Shown here: positions 9,143 through 18,556 of the stretch, piece by piece | How the letters are laid out: the number at the start of each line of letters is the position of its first letter | Numbering within the stretch: the first letter of the stretch is position 1 | Assembly (NCBI RefSeq): GCF_020404405.1 | Contig: NZ_JAIZDA010000017.1 | Location: 31,282 to 95,281, forward strand | Direction: 5' to 3' | Origin: Novosphingobium sp. FKTRR1 | GTDB taxonomy: Bacteria; Pseudomonadota; Alphaproteobacteria; Sphingomonadales; Sphingomonadaceae | Length of the DNA: 64,000 nucleotides | Made by a program: the position numbers and the translations under genes | The notes under the pieces: model-generated | The model's input: the letters and a program-made list of their open reading frames with translations, nothing else | Databases searched by the model: none | What the model was told of the DNA's origin: nothing

Positions 9143-11734
9143 TCATCCGCGCCCGCCTGAAACCAGTGCGATCACCGCGCCTACCGCCACAAAGCCTGCA
9201 GGGCCGTGCGGGCAGGCCAGATAGCGGCTTTGCCATTGCGGCGCGAACTTCTGCTTGTAGAATCGCAGACCGGCAAAGTTGTAGGCCGCTCCGCCCATCC
9301 AGCCGCCGACGCGGTACACCGCGCGGGCCAGTTGCGCCCAGAACGGGGCCAGCCGGCCACCGGGCACGCCCGAGAGTGGGGCGAGCCCCAGATTGAAGCG
9401 GTGGCACCCGCGCGCGCGCGCCAGCTCGATCAGGCTGGTGAACAGGAAGTCCATCGTGCCGGGCGGTGCATCGGTCGTCTGGCGCATCAGATCGACCGAC
9501 ATCTCCGCACCGTCGCCCGATAGCCACAAGTTGGCAAAGGCGACCGGCTCCTGATCGCGCAGTACGACTGCCAGATCGAAACGGGTCATGTACTGCGCGT
9601 CGAACCCGCCAAGGCTGAAGCCCTTTTCCTGCGCCTTGTGCCGGGCCAGCCAGCCGTCGGAAATCGGCTGCAGCCGGGGCAACCAGCGCGGTACTTCGGT
9701 CTGTGGCACGATCTGCAGCGTTACCCCGTCGCGCATGGCGCGGGCGCGGCTGTTACGCAGCCCTTTCATGCGCGGTCCCTGCAAGGTGAAGGCGGTCGGA
9801 TCGACGATCGCCTCCTCGCCATATTTCATCGTCAGCAGGCCCAGTTCGACCAACAGCGGCAGCATCGCCTCGCTCGCCTGATAGAAGCACAGCAGCGCGT
9901 TGCTCAGGTCGGCGAGGCGGCGCAAGTCCCACACCAGTTCGCCCCAGCGTTCGCGCGGGCCCACGGGATCACCCATCACCACCCAGGTGCGCCCCTGCGG
10001 GCGGAACATCACAAAGCAATCCCCGTGGCTGCCGACCAGAAAGCGTTTGTCGCCGGTAAAGGCCAGCGCGGCGTCGCTGCGGGGGTGGCTGGCCATCGCG
10101 GCTTGCGCTACCGCTGGCGGCAGCGCCTGTTCGCCGCCGATCGCGCGCGGTCGGGTCATCCATTCGCGCACGGCAAAGGCGCAGACCAGCACGCTTGCGG
10201 CAAAGCCTGCGCGCAAGGCGCGCGGACCATCACCATAAAGCGCGAAGTGCCACCACAAGTCTGACCGGAAGTGTGCGGTATTGTAGAATAGCGCGCCGAT
10301 CCCTCCGGCCACGACCACCGCCATCACCGCCGCGATCAGCCATGGCAGGTTGTGCGTCGAAAAGGCACCGGTTCGGCCGCGATAGAAGGCAGGTGCAGCC
10401 AGTTGCAGCAGCCCCGCCATCGTCAGCATGACCAGCGCCTCTTCGAAGTCGAGCCCCTTGGCCAGCGAGAACATCGCTCCCAGAAAGAACAACCCGCGCG
10501 CTACGCGCATGCCGCTGGCCAGTCGCGCGGCAAGAGCTGGCGCCACCAACAACAGCCCGGTTCCGACCAGACTTGCCGCCAGATGCGAGGTTTCGATGAA
10601 CGGCAGCGGCAACAGGCGGATCAGGTCGTGCAGGCGCGCATGCTCGGCGGGCGCCGCGCCTGACAGCAGCAGCACCAGTCCCCCGGCAAAGGTCATCAGG
10701 CCGAACAGGGGCGGGCTGATCGCCAGCGCCACGCGTCTGCCAGGCTCGATCAGGCCTTGCGCCAGCCGCGCCATCGGCGGAACGAAGCGCGAGGTCTCGA
10801 TCGCGCCGTTGAGCAGGACGGCCAGCGCGAAGGGTAGCAGGTAGTAGATGATCCGATAGGCCAGCAGCCCCGCCAGCGCGGCATCCACCATTCCAGTCCC
10901 GCCGTCGGGCAGGGTGGCGATGATCACCGCCTCGAACACACCAACGCCGCCGGGTACATGGGTGACCAGCCCCAGCGTGATGCCCAGCGCATAGGCGAGC
11001 ATGAAGCGGGCGAAGTGCCAGCCTTCGTGCGGCAGCAGCAAGTACAGCGCAAGGCTGGCGCAGGCGAGGTCGACCGTCGAGACGATGGCCAGCGCCAGAA
11101 TGGTTTCGGCACGCGGCAGCACTGCCGCATCGACCAGCGCGGTCATCCGCCCCGGCCTGTACGCCGCGATCACGGCCAGACTTATCACCGCCGCCAGCAC
11201 CGCTGCGCCCGCCACATGCGCGGTTGCCGGGGTTATCGTCAGGCCCGCCAGCGTCAACGGCGTCCGCATACCGAACATGGCGATGCCCGAGGCCATCCCC
11301 ACGCCGAGCCAGAACGCAACCCCGGCAATCACCACGATGCGCGCCACCGTTGCCGTCGGCACGCCCGCAGCGCCATAAATGCGCAGCCGTGCCGATCCCC
11401 CGGTCAGTGCGCCAAACCCCAGCGTGTGCGACAGCGCATAGCTGGTGAACGAGGCGCGCATGGTGACCGCCAGCGGAACGGAAACGCCGACCAGTCGCTG
11501 CGCGAGCAGGTCATAGAAAGTCAGCAGCAGATAGCTTGTCACCGTCAGGCCGAGCGCCAGGGCCAGCGACACCGGGCGCAGTCCGCCGAGTGCCGCCATG
11601 GCAGCCGAAAGGTGGATGTCCTTGCCGACATGGATGATCTCGCCGATGGCAAGCGCCAGCACGGCCAGCCCCAGCGCGCTCAGCAATGACCGCCGTAACG
11701 CAGGTCTGACAGTTGATGGCAAAGCAAGGTTCAT
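9143..11734 (-). CDS. mprF: MprF-like aminoacyl-phosphatidylglycerol synthase/flippase
   Basis: 863 residues in the two-part MprF layout. About residues 1-530 contain 12-14 membrane segments (flippase part, with the conserved loop near GFGALTGGSARLRIYG). The C-terminal ~320 residues are the cytosolic DUF2156/GNAT-like transferase that uses aminoacyl-tRNA to modify phosphatidylglycerol; GRTWVVMGDPVG, FNLGLAPLSGVPGG and GLRFYKQKFAPQW are typical blocks. The start is ATG 11734, overlapping the upstream stop by 4 bases (ATGA). Family members add Lys or Ala to PG, giving a less anionic membrane and resistance to cationic peptides and acid. The amino acid specificity cannot be told here. The VirJ-like gene upstream supports aminoacyl-PG turnover. 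Confidence 0.9.
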   Translation of the reverse strand: MNLALPSTVRPALRRSLLSALGLAVLALAIGEIIHVGKDIHLSAAMAALGGLRPVSLALALGLTVTSYLLLTFYDLLAQRLVGVSVPLAVTMRASFTSYALSHTLGFGALTGGSARLRIYGAAGVPTATVARIVVIAGVAFWLGVGMASGIAMFGMRTPLTLAGLTITPATAHVAGAAVLAAVISLAVIAAYRPGRMTALVDAAVLPRAETILALAIVSTVDLACASLALYLLLPHEGWHFARFMLAYALGITLGLVTHVPGGVGVFEAVIIATLPDGGTGMVDAALAGLLAYRIIYYLLPFALAVLLNGAIETSRFVPPMARLAQGLIEPGRRVALAISPPLFGLMTFAGGLVLLLSGAAPAEHARLHDLIRLLPLPFIETSHLAASLVGTGLLLVAPALAARLASGMRVARGLFFLGAMFSLAKGLDFEEALVMLTMAGLLQLAAPAFYRGRTGAFSTHNLPWLIAAVMAVVVAGGIGALFYNTAHFRSDLWWHFALYGDGPRALRAGFAASVLVCAFAVREWMTRPRAIGGEQALPPAVAQAAMASHPRSDAALAFTGDKRFLVGSHGDCFVMFRPQGRTWVVMGDPVGPRERWGELVWDLRRLADLSNALLCFYQASEAMLPLLVELGLLTMKYGEEAIVDPTAFTLQGPRMKGLRNSRARAMRDGVTLQIVPQTEVPRWLPRLQPISDGWLARHKAQEKGFSLGGFDAQYMTRFDLAVVLRDQEPVAFANLWLSGDGAEMSVDLMRQTTDAPPGTMDFLFTSLIELARARGCHRFNLGLAPLSGVPGGRLAPFWAQLARAVYRVGGWMGGAAYNFAGLRFYKQKFAPQWQSRYLACPHGPAGFVAVGAVIALVSGGRG

Positions 11735-12129
11735 TGGCGCTGCCAGATTTCGCTTTGGCACAGGAAGCGACCCAGCAGGCACCCGGCAATGCGCGCGTGA
11801 TCGTGGTCGATCATCACGATGTGCGAGGAAAAGCTGTGCCCCAGATCGGGCACGAATACCGTGCCGCTCCAGTAATTCGGGCCGTCGCGATGATACCCCT
11901 TGAACAACGTGGTTCCGATCAGGTGTTCCGTCCCGCCGCTGCGCGCGTCGGCCACGGCCTGCGCGCTGGCAGAGATCACCTTGCCGCACAGCCCGGTGCC
12001 ACACTGATCGATATGGATCGCCACGGTGCTGTCATCGTTGTGCCAGGCGCCGCGCAAGGGGTCGAGCGGTTCGGCAGCCAGCGCGGTGGCTGTAGCAAGG
12101 GTCAGAAGCAGGGAAGAAAAATGAAACAC
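11731..12129 (-). CDS. DUF2147 family exported protein
   Basis: 132 residues. It begins with a short signal peptide (FHFSSLLLTLATATALAA) followed by PLDPLRGAWHNDDSTVAI, typical of DUF2147, a small lipocalin-like beta-rich domain found in the periplasm. Two Cys in CGTGLCGKVI probably pair, and CLLGRFLC adds another pair. The start is GTG at 12129. It lies between the virJ-like gene (63-bp gap) and mprF (4-bp overlap), so it is almost certainly co-transcribed with both. Its biochemical role is unknown. An envelope or lipid-related accessory job is inferred only from position. Confidence 0.75.
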   Translation of the reverse strand: MFHFSSLLLTLATATALAAEPLDPLRGAWHNDDSTVAIHIDQCGTGLCGKVISASAQAVADARSGGTEHLIGTTLFKGYHRDGPNYWSGTVFVPDLGHSFSSHIVMIDHDHARIAGCLLGRFLCQSEIWQRQ

Positions 12130-12192
12130 GGTCTGGTCAGGCTCGATCGATCTGGAATGGTCGGGTAAACGGCAACATGCTTTGGCAGCGGG

Positions 12193-12921
12193 TCATTGCA
12201 TCGGGGCGGGCGGGAACAAGGCGGCATTGGCAGCGGCTTCGGCCAGTGCGTGGTAGTGGCCCAGCATCATGTGTCCGTCTGACAGGCTGATCTGGCTGGC
12301 GTGTGACAGTTCGGGGGTCGTGCACAAGCTGTCATCTTCCTGCGTGCCATAGATACAGGTGACGGGCAGCCCTTTGAGCAACCGGGCCGTGCTGCGCGGG
12401 TTGCTGTCGGGGGTGCCGGTATAGAATACCCCGCTGGGATTGGCGTGAAAGAACACCTCGGTTCCCGGCACGATCAGCACGACCGAGGAAATGCGCTGGC
12501 GCAAGTCCGGCGGCAACACGCCGATGCCGGTGTCCAGAATGTCCGCGCCAAACGACGATCCGATCAGCGCGGCCTTGCTCGCGCCGCTCCGCGCCAGAGC
12601 TTGACGCAACGAATCGGCAACCAGTCCGTCAACGAAGGTGCGGTCGCGTCCGCGCAGGAACAGCGCCGACGAATTGACGGCCATCACCGGCACGCCGCGT
12701 GCACGCAAGGCGTCGATCGCGCCTTCCCCGGCACCCACGGACAGGCCCATGTCGCTTGAGAAATAGACGGCAACCACGCCGTCACGGCGGGGGTTTGCCG
12801 GCTCTTCGTAATGCAGTGCCACCCGGTCGAAATAGCCGCCCACTGCCATCGTCGCAAAAGCGAGGACAGGAACAACGGCCAGCCAGCCTAATAACTTGCG
12901 ACGACGATTGCGCGGGGGCAT
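12193..12921 (-). CDS. VirJ/AcvB-like periplasmic serine hydrolase
   Basis: 242 residues: an Arg-rich N-terminus, one membrane helix or uncleaved signal (about 10-30), then an alpha/beta-hydrolase domain of the VirJ type. The nucleophile elbow is LIGSSFGADILDT (GxSxGA), with VLIVPGTEVFF and a late His (SDGHMMLGHYH) as the probable triad histidine. The length matches single-domain VirJ rather than the two-domain AcvB. In rhizobia AcvB/AtvA/VirJ proteins are genetically linked to LpiA (MprF type), and Agrobacterium AcvB is reported to hydrolyse lysyl-PG. The same linkage here, in one unit with DUF2147 and mprF, supports an aminoacyl-PG hydrolase role (inference). Confidence 0.82.
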   Translation of the reverse strand: MPPRNRRRKLLGWLAVVPVLAFATMAVGGYFDRVALHYEEPANPRRDGVVAVYFSSDMGLSVGAGEGAIDALRARGVPVMAVNSSALFLRGRDRTFVDGLVADSLRQALARSGASKAALIGSSFGADILDTGIGVLPPDLRQRISSVVLIVPGTEVFFHANPSGVFYTGTPDSNPRSTARLLKGLPVTCIYGTQEDDSLCTTPELSHASQISLSDGHMMLGHYHALAEAAANAALFPPAPMQ

Positions 12922-12981
12922 GGGAATGACGATACACCTTTGTCGCTATCAAGGCGGTGGGGGCAACATTAACTTGTTGTC

Positions 12982-13689
12982 ATGGACGGAGTTGACGTGG
13001 CCGGACGAATCTTGCTGGTCGAAGATGATGCCCAGATCGCCGATTATGTCGCGCGGGGATTGAACGAGCATGGCTTTATCGTCGACCGTGCGATCAACGG
13101 ACGCGACGGCCTGTTCCTTGCCACCGACAGCCAGTTCGATGTCGTGGTGCTTGACCGCATGTTGCCGGGAATGGACGGGATCGCGGTGCTCAAGGCCTTG
13201 CGCGCGGCCGACGTGACAACGCCGGTGCTGATGCTGTCGGCGCTGGGCAGCACCGATGACCGGGTTTCCGGCTTGACTGCCGGGGCTGACGACTACCTCG
13301 CCAAGCCGTTCTCGTTCGCCGAACTGCTGGCACGCATCCATGCGTTGATGCGGCGTGGCAGCGGGGCTGGCGCGGCCAAGGCGCAGGAAACCGTGCTGCG
13401 CTGTGCCGATCTGGAACTGGATCGGCTGACCCGGCAAGTGCGCCGGGGTGCCCGCAAGATCGCCCTGCAACCGCGCGAGTTCCGCCTGCTGGAATACCTG
13501 CTGCTTCATCAGGACGAGGTGGTTACCCGCACGATGTTGCTCGAAGCGGTCTGGGATTATCATTTCGACCCCGGCACCAACGTGATCGATGTGCATATCA
13601 GCCGTCTGCGCCGCAAGATCGATGATGGTGAGCCGCAGCCGTTGTTCCACACCGTGCGCGGTGCGGGATACCGCTTGGCCAACGCGTGA
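12982..13689 (+). CDS. OmpR/PhoB-family response regulator
   Basis: 235 residues. The receiver domain shows the acidic pair in LLVEDDAQ, the phospho-acceptor Asp in VVVLDRMLPGMDG, the Thr/Ser switch position in LMLSALG and Lys in DDYLAKPFSF. The C-terminal winged helix (about 135-235) includes LTRQVRRGARKIAL, REFRLLEYLL and the recognition-helix region TNVIDVHISRLRRKID. ATG 12982 is listed, but GTG 12997 has GGAG 5 bases upstream and may be the true start. The histidine kinase overlaps its stop codon. It is divergent from the virJ-DUF2147-mprF unit across only 60 bp, so that unit is a natural candidate target. Confidence 0.93.
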   Translation: MDGVDVAGRILLVEDDAQIADYVARGLNEHGFIVDRAINGRDGLFLATDSQFDVVVLDRMLPGMDGIAVLKALRAADVTTPVLMLSALGSTDDRVSGLTAGADDYLAKPFSFAELLARIHALMRRGSGAGAAKAQETVLRCADLELDRLTRQVRRGARKIALQPREFRLLEYLLLHQDEVVTRTMLLEAVWDYHFDPGTNVIDVHISRLRRKIDDGEPQPLFHTVRGAGYRLANA

Positions 13690-15110
13690 TTGTGGTCCGG
13701 CCACGCTGGTGGCGGTTGCCCGTTGCCGCCATGCGTCGCCGCATATCGCCGACGATGCTGCGGCTGGTACTGGCGATCTTTGCCCTGCAACTTGCATCGA
13801 GTGCGGCCGCGATCTTCTTTCTGCGCGGCCAGATGAACGAAGTCGTACGCGCAGACCGGCTGCGCCAGTTGGCCGATGTGCGCGATGATCTGTTGGCCAC
13901 CTACTATGAAGGCGGCCGACCCGCGTTGGAGGCGATGATCGCCAATCGCCGGGGCAGCGCGGCCGATCCGGGTGTTTTCATCGCCTTGTCAGGGTACGGT
14001 GCGACGGGTCAATCCCCCGCCCGGCCACCGGTTCTGCGGAACCTCTCGCAAGTGCCCGCTTTGCCGATTTCATCGTCGGCAAGGCCGGTGACGGTGCATC
14101 GCGGAGCGGACTTGCCCAGCCTTGAAGGACTGACGCTGACCGGCTCTCTGCCCGATGGCGAACGCCTGACCGTCGGCGTGATGGGGCTGGGTGAGCGGCG
14201 CTTCAATCTGGCATTTGCCACCGCGATCGGATTGACAATTTCGGTGGCGGTGGCGCTGGCGATGCTCAGCGCGCTGTTGCTGTGGTTGGTGATAGGCCGC
14301 CGGACCCACCAGATTGCCCAAACCGCGGCGGAATTGGCGCAAGGCAATTTCGGCGCGCGCGTGCCAGAGGCGGAAGCGGGCGACGGGTTTGACCATTTGC
14401 GCATCCAGATCAACAGCATGGCCGAACGGATCGACAGTCTGGTCTCACAACTCAGTTCGGTGTCGGGAGCCTTGGCGCACGATTTGCGCTCGCCGGTGGC
14501 GCGATTGACCGCAGCGATCGACACGGCGCTGGTTGTGGTCGATGGGCAGGGCGCAGGCGGTACCACGCGCGCGCTCGAAGCCCTTCAGGCAGCGCGGGCC
14601 GATGCCGAAGGCTTGCGCCGGATGCTTGAAACCGCGCTGGAAATCACCCGGCTGGAAGGCGGAGCAATTCAGGACCGGCGGGTGCCGCTCGATCTCTGTG
14701 CCATCGCACAAGACCTTGTCGAGCTTTACGAGCCGCTTGCCGAGCAGGCCGGGATCACGCTGGTCGCGCAAGGCGATCCGGCGATCGTCCCGTGCGACCG
14801 CGAACTGGTGTCGCGCGCGCTGGCCAACCTCATCGACAACGCGATGAAGTATGGCGGGCGCAATGTGCGGGTCAGCACCATCATGCGGGGCGCCGGAGCC
14901 GAGATCAGTGTGGCCGACGATGGTCCGGGAATCCCTCCGGCCGATCGTGCCCGCGTTGTCGAGCGTTTCGTCCGGCTCGACAATGCGCGGACCTTGCCCG
15001 GTGGCGGGCTGGGGCTGGCAATGGTCGCTGCCGTGGCAAGGCTGCATGGCGGCGAACTGGTACTTGGCGGTGACGAAGGGCTGGTGGCCACGTTACGCTT
15101 GCCCGCCTGA
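13686..15110 (+). CDS. Sensor histidine kinase
   Basis: 474 residues from a GTG that overlaps the regulator stop (GTGA); ATG 13731 is an alternative. Two membrane helices (about 25-45 and 180-205) enclose a ~130-residue periplasmic sensor region. A HAMP segment follows, then the HisKA helix with the phospho-accepting His in GALAHDLRSPVARL. The ATPase domain has LANLIDNAMKYGG (N box), VADDGPGIP (G1) and LPGGGLGLAMV (G2). It should autophosphorylate and pass the phosphate to the upstream-encoded regulator. The signal is unknown. Given the divergent aminoacyl-PG locus, envelope stress or low pH are reasonable guesses. Confidence 0.93.
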   Translation: MIVVRPRWWRLPVAAMRRRISPTMLRLVLAIFALQLASSAAAIFFLRGQMNEVVRADRLRQLADVRDDLLATYYEGGRPALEAMIANRRGSAADPGVFIALSGYGATGQSPARPPVLRNLSQVPALPISSSARPVTVHRGADLPSLEGLTLTGSLPDGERLTVGVMGLGERRFNLAFATAIGLTISVAVALAMLSALLLWLVIGRRTHQIAQTAAELAQGNFGARVPEAEAGDGFDHLRIQINSMAERIDSLVSQLSSVSGALAHDLRSPVARLTAAIDTALVVVDGQGAGGTTRALEALQAARADAEGLRRMLETALEITRLEGGAIQDRRVPLDLCAIAQDLVELYEPLAEQAGITLVAQGDPAIVPCDRELVSRALANLIDNAMKYGGRNVRVSTIMRGAGAEISVADDGPGIPPADRARVVERFVRLDNARTLPGGGLGLAMVAAVARLHGGELVLGGDEGLVATLRLPA

Positions 15111-15187
15111 TGGTTTCACCGACCAAATTGTCCCCTGATTGAATCGCCACTGCCGACTGGCCGCAAGCCCCCATTGAAAACGGGCAA

Positions 15188-18100
15188 CTATCCCTGCGGC
15201 GTGCTGACCCGGCCGGTGCGCTCCAGCTTGCCCCAGCCGATGCCGAGTCCCGCCAGCGCCGAGCCAACCGCGCGGATCACCACGCCGTACATCAACTGGC
15301 GATAGACGAACCGCTGGGTCAGCAGCAGCAGTGCCGGGAACCGCTTTTCGCGCACGTCGAGCCGGAATGCGACATAGCCGCAGATCAGGTCAACGGTGGT
15401 GAACGCGATCCAGTACAACCCCATCCGCAGCACGTCGGTCTGGGTCTGCGCCCAGCCATGCTGCGCCACGCGCACGATCGTGCCGATGATCGATACCGCC
15501 AATGCAAGGTCGATCAGCGGAGAGATCAGCGCAAACAGGATCTGGAACAGCCAGGCCTGGGGCATGCCGACAAAGGCAAGCCCTTGCGGCTGGCGCTCGC
15601 GCAGGATCGAGGCGTGCTTCCACAAGCATTGCAGCGTGCCGAAAGCCCAACGGAACCGCTGCTTGCCCAGCGCGCGCAGCGTTTCGGGGGCTTCGGTCCA
15701 GGCCACGGCGTCCTCGTCATACGCCACGCGCCAGCCCTTGCGCTGGATGGCGATGGTCAGATCCTGATCTTCTGCCAGGGTGTCTTCGGGATAGCCGCCG
15801 ACGTCCTCCAACGCCTCACGCCGCCAAGCCCCGACCGCGCCCGGCACGACCATGATCGCATCGAAGCGGGTGAGCGCGCGACGTTCAATGTTCTGCGCGG
15901 TGACATATTCGACCGCCTGCCAGCGGGTGACGATGTTGACGCGGTTACCGACTTTGGCATTGCCCGCGACCGCGCCGATTTCGGGCATTTCGAACCAGCG
16001 CACCAGTTTGCCGATGGTGTCCGGTTCGAACTGCGTGTCGGCATCGAGCGCGACGATGATATCGCCGCTGGCTTGTTCCAGCGCGCGGTTGAGCGCCTTG
16101 GCCTTGCCGCCGTTGACCATGGTCATCAGCCGCACCCGCGGTTCGTTGCCGAAAGCCGCGCTGACGATCTCGCTGGTGCGGTCTTTCGATCCGTCATCGG
16201 CGACGATCACCTCGATCGTGCCATAACTGGTGGCAAGGATGCGATGCACCGAGGATTCGATGACCCGCTCCTCATTGTAGGCCGGAATGATCACCGAAAC
16301 GAGTGGACGGTATTCGGATTCGGGTTTTCCGGAATCGGCCGGCAGGCCGACGCGGCGTTCGGGGAACAGCGCCAGCACCGTCAGCCCGACCGCACGCACC
16401 ACGCCGAGCGCAATGGCGAAGAAGAACGTCCAGTTCAGCGCCACGAGCAGCACTGCCAGCGCCGCGAAGATCCCGACATCGGCGCGCACGGCGACCAGAT
16501 CCCATCCGCCGACGCGGGGCATGACTTCATCATGGCTCAATCCCGCAAGGGTCGATGTGGGGACGAAGGTATAGCCGTCAGCGCGCAATCGCTCGATGAT
16601 CCGGGGCAGGGCGGCAACGGTCTGGCTGCGGTCGCCGCCGCCATCGTGCAGCAGCACCACATTGGCGCTGCGGTCGGGCGTAGCGCCTTCGACCTGGGCA
16701 ACGGTGCGGTTGACGATGGCATCGACGCCCGGGGTGGTCCAGTCGCCCGGATCGACGTGGAGTCCGACCACCGTATAACCGCGTTCCTGTGCGATGACCG
16801 CTGGCACCAGTTCGTCGGCGGTGGTCGGCTCGGCGTCACCGAAATAGGGTGCGCGGAACAGCCTGGTTGATCGCCCGGTATAGGCTTCGATAAGCCGCTG
16901 AGTGGCGTTCAGCTCCAGCCTGATGCCGGTGGCTGACGTGTCGGCCATGTTGGGATGCGTGTAGCTGTGATTGCCGATCTCGTTCCCGTCAGCGGCCATC
17001 CGTTCGAGCAAGGCATGATTGGATACGCCGTTTTCACCGATGACGAAGAACGTCGCCGGTACTCGGTACTTCTCGAGAACCGTCAGAATTTGCGGCGTCC
17101 ATTTCGGGTCTGGACCGTCGTCGAAGGTCAGCGCGATCTGCTTCGGCTTGTCGCCCGTGCGGCGGACGACATAAGGGGTCGGCAGCGTGTCATAGCGCTC
17201 GCTGGTGATGATCGCTGAAGTCCGGTCCCAGCCGATCGTGCGGCTGCCGGCTGTCGGCGTGGCATCGATACGCAAGATCTCGCCATTGCCTTCGACATCG
17301 ACATTCGTCGTCTGGGCGATGATCGCGAGGTTCGGGGGTGCCTTGGCGCGTGTCTTCCACGCTTTCAATGCCGTCCAGAAGCCGGGATCTTCAGAGCCGA
17401 GCCGCCAGAGCGCAACCGAGCCGACGCCAAGGCGCGACAGCACCTGCATCTGGTTCCAACTGGCCGCCGCATCGACCAGCCAGACATCATGGCGCACGCC
17501 CGGGGTGCCGGGGTCGGCGTCGTTGTCCTCGTTAAATGCAAATCCGGCATTGCCGCTGGGCTTGTCCCACAAAGGAACCGCGCCGCTGTCATGTGCCGAG
17601 AGCCAGGCTTCTTCGACGGTGAGGCTGTCGGCCTTGCCCTGATGCCAGTCATAGGCATAGCTGCCCAGCGCGACGATCAGTTTGTCGGCCGGCACGCCGC
17701 GCACTTGCTGCGACAGATGGGTCACGAACCAGCCGTTCGAGGCGATCGGCCCGGATTCACCGCCCTGCCAGTGTTCGTCATAGGCCATGAGCACGACCTT
17801 GTCGGCCACTTGCGCCAGACTGCGCGCCGACCAATCGGCCGAATCGACCGGCATAGTGACCGCGACCAGACGGTGGCGCGGTGCCAGTTGTGCGTGAAGT
17901 TCGCCAAGAAACTGGTGCAACTGGGCGATGGCGGGCGGTTCCAGGCTTTCGAAATCGACCATCACGCCCGCGTCGCCGCTGGCATCGAGTGCGGCGGAAA
18001 TGGCCGTGATCAATGCATGTCGGCGGGCAGGGTTGGCCAGCAGGCGGGCGGTACCTGCTCCATCCCATCCCGTTTCCGTGGCATTTTGCAGAACCGGAAT

Positions 18101-18550
18101 GACCAGCGGACGATGGATCGCGCTGGCAAGCACACGCCGCATCGGCAGATCATCGTTGGCCGCCAGCCGCCCCGATGGGGTGAGCGAGAACAATGTCGGC
18201 GCCACCCAGTCGAGCTGGTTGATATGACGCGCCAGCGTGGCGGCACTGCTGTCGGCATCGGGTACATAGAAGCCGAGCGTCACCGCATTGCCGCCAGCAC
18301 GCGCGCCTTGCGTGGGGCGGCGGCCAAACAGTGCCGACAGGCGATGCGACAGACGGCTGACCTGCGTGCGCAGCGGCAGCGGGGCGTTGCGTTCAAAACC
18401 GAGGCGAAGCGGTTGGCCAGCGGGAACGCTGGCGACCGTGGTCGCGAACACGACCGCTATGGTCAGGATCAGGCCGATCGCGATCATGGCTATCACGCGC
18501 GTTCTGCGCCGACGGCGGCCGGTCGGATCAAAGAAAACCGGACGTGACAA
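15188..18550 (-). CDS. Three-domain polysaccharide enzyme: GH18-like + NodB deacetylase + GT2 glycosyltransferase
   Basis: About 1,120 residues. After an Arg-rich N-terminus and one membrane helix (about 20-40) comes a GH18/chitinase-like barrel (about 70-400; VMVDFESLEPP near the catalytic position, and VVLMAYDEHW). Next is a NodB-type deacetylase (about 475-690) with its metal Asp pair in LTFDDGPDP and histidines in IGNHSYTHPNM. A membrane helix leads to a family 2 glycosyltransferase (about 750-1,000) with VIIPAYNEE, VALDADTQF, EDQDLTIAI and QRFRW, then C-terminal membrane helices. QRFRW marks processive synthases. No ATG precedes the charged N-terminus; TTG 18550 has GGAG 6 bases upstream, and TTG 18556 is also possible. 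It probably makes, deacetylates and trims an exported aminosugar polymer (inference). Confidence 0.88.
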   Translation of the reverse strand: MSRPVFFDPTGRRRRRTRVIAMIAIGLILTIAVVFATTVASVPAGQPLRLGFERNAPLPLRTQVSRLSHRLSALFGRRPTQGARAGGNAVTLGFYVPDADSSAATLARHINQLDWVAPTLFSLTPSGRLAANDDLPMRRVLASAIHRPLVIPVLQNATETGWDGAGTARLLANPARRHALITAISAALDASGDAGVMVDFESLEPPAIAQLHQFLGELHAQLAPRHRLVAVTMPVDSADWSARSLAQVADKVVLMAYDEHWQGGESGPIASNGWFVTHLSQQVRGVPADKLIVALGSYAYDWHQGKADSLTVEEAWLSAHDSGAVPLWDKPSGNAGFAFNEDNDADPGTPGVRHDVWLVDAAASWNQMQVLSRLGVGSVALWRLGSEDPGFWTALKAWKTRAKAPPNLAIIAQTTNVDVEGNGEILRIDATPTAGSRTIGWDRTSAIITSERYDTLPTPYVVRRTGDKPKQIALTFDDGPDPKWTPQILTVLEKYRVPATFFVIGENGVSNHALLERMAADGNEIGNHSYTHPNMADTSATGIRLELNATQRLIEAYTGRSTRLFRAPYFGDAEPTTADELVPAVIAQERGYTVVGLHVDPGDWTTPGVDAIVNRTVAQVEGATPDRSANVVLLHDGGGDRSQTVAALPRIIERLRADGYTFVPTSTLAGLSHDEVMPRVGGWDLVAVRADVGIFAALAVLLVALNWTFFFAIALGVVRAVGLTVLALFPERRVGLPADSGKPESEYRPLVSVIIPAYNEERVIESSVHRILATSYGTIEVIVADDGSKDRTSEIVSAAFGNEPRVRLMTMVNGGKAKALNRALEQASGDIIVALDADTQFEPDTIGKLVRWFEMPEIGAVAGNAKVGNRVNIVTRWQAVEYVTAQNIERRALTRFDAIMVVPGAVGAWRREALEDVGGYPEDTLAEDQDLTIAIQRKGWRVAYDEDAVAWTEAPETLRALGKQRFRWAFGTLQCLWKHASILRERQPQGLAFVGMPQAWLFQILFALISPLIDLALAVSIIGTIVRVAQHGWAQTQTDVLRMGLYWIAFTTVDLICGYVAFRLDVREKRFPALLLLTQRFVYRQLMYGVVIRAVGSALAGLGIGWGKLERTGRVSTPQG

Positions 18551-18556
18551 CAACAA

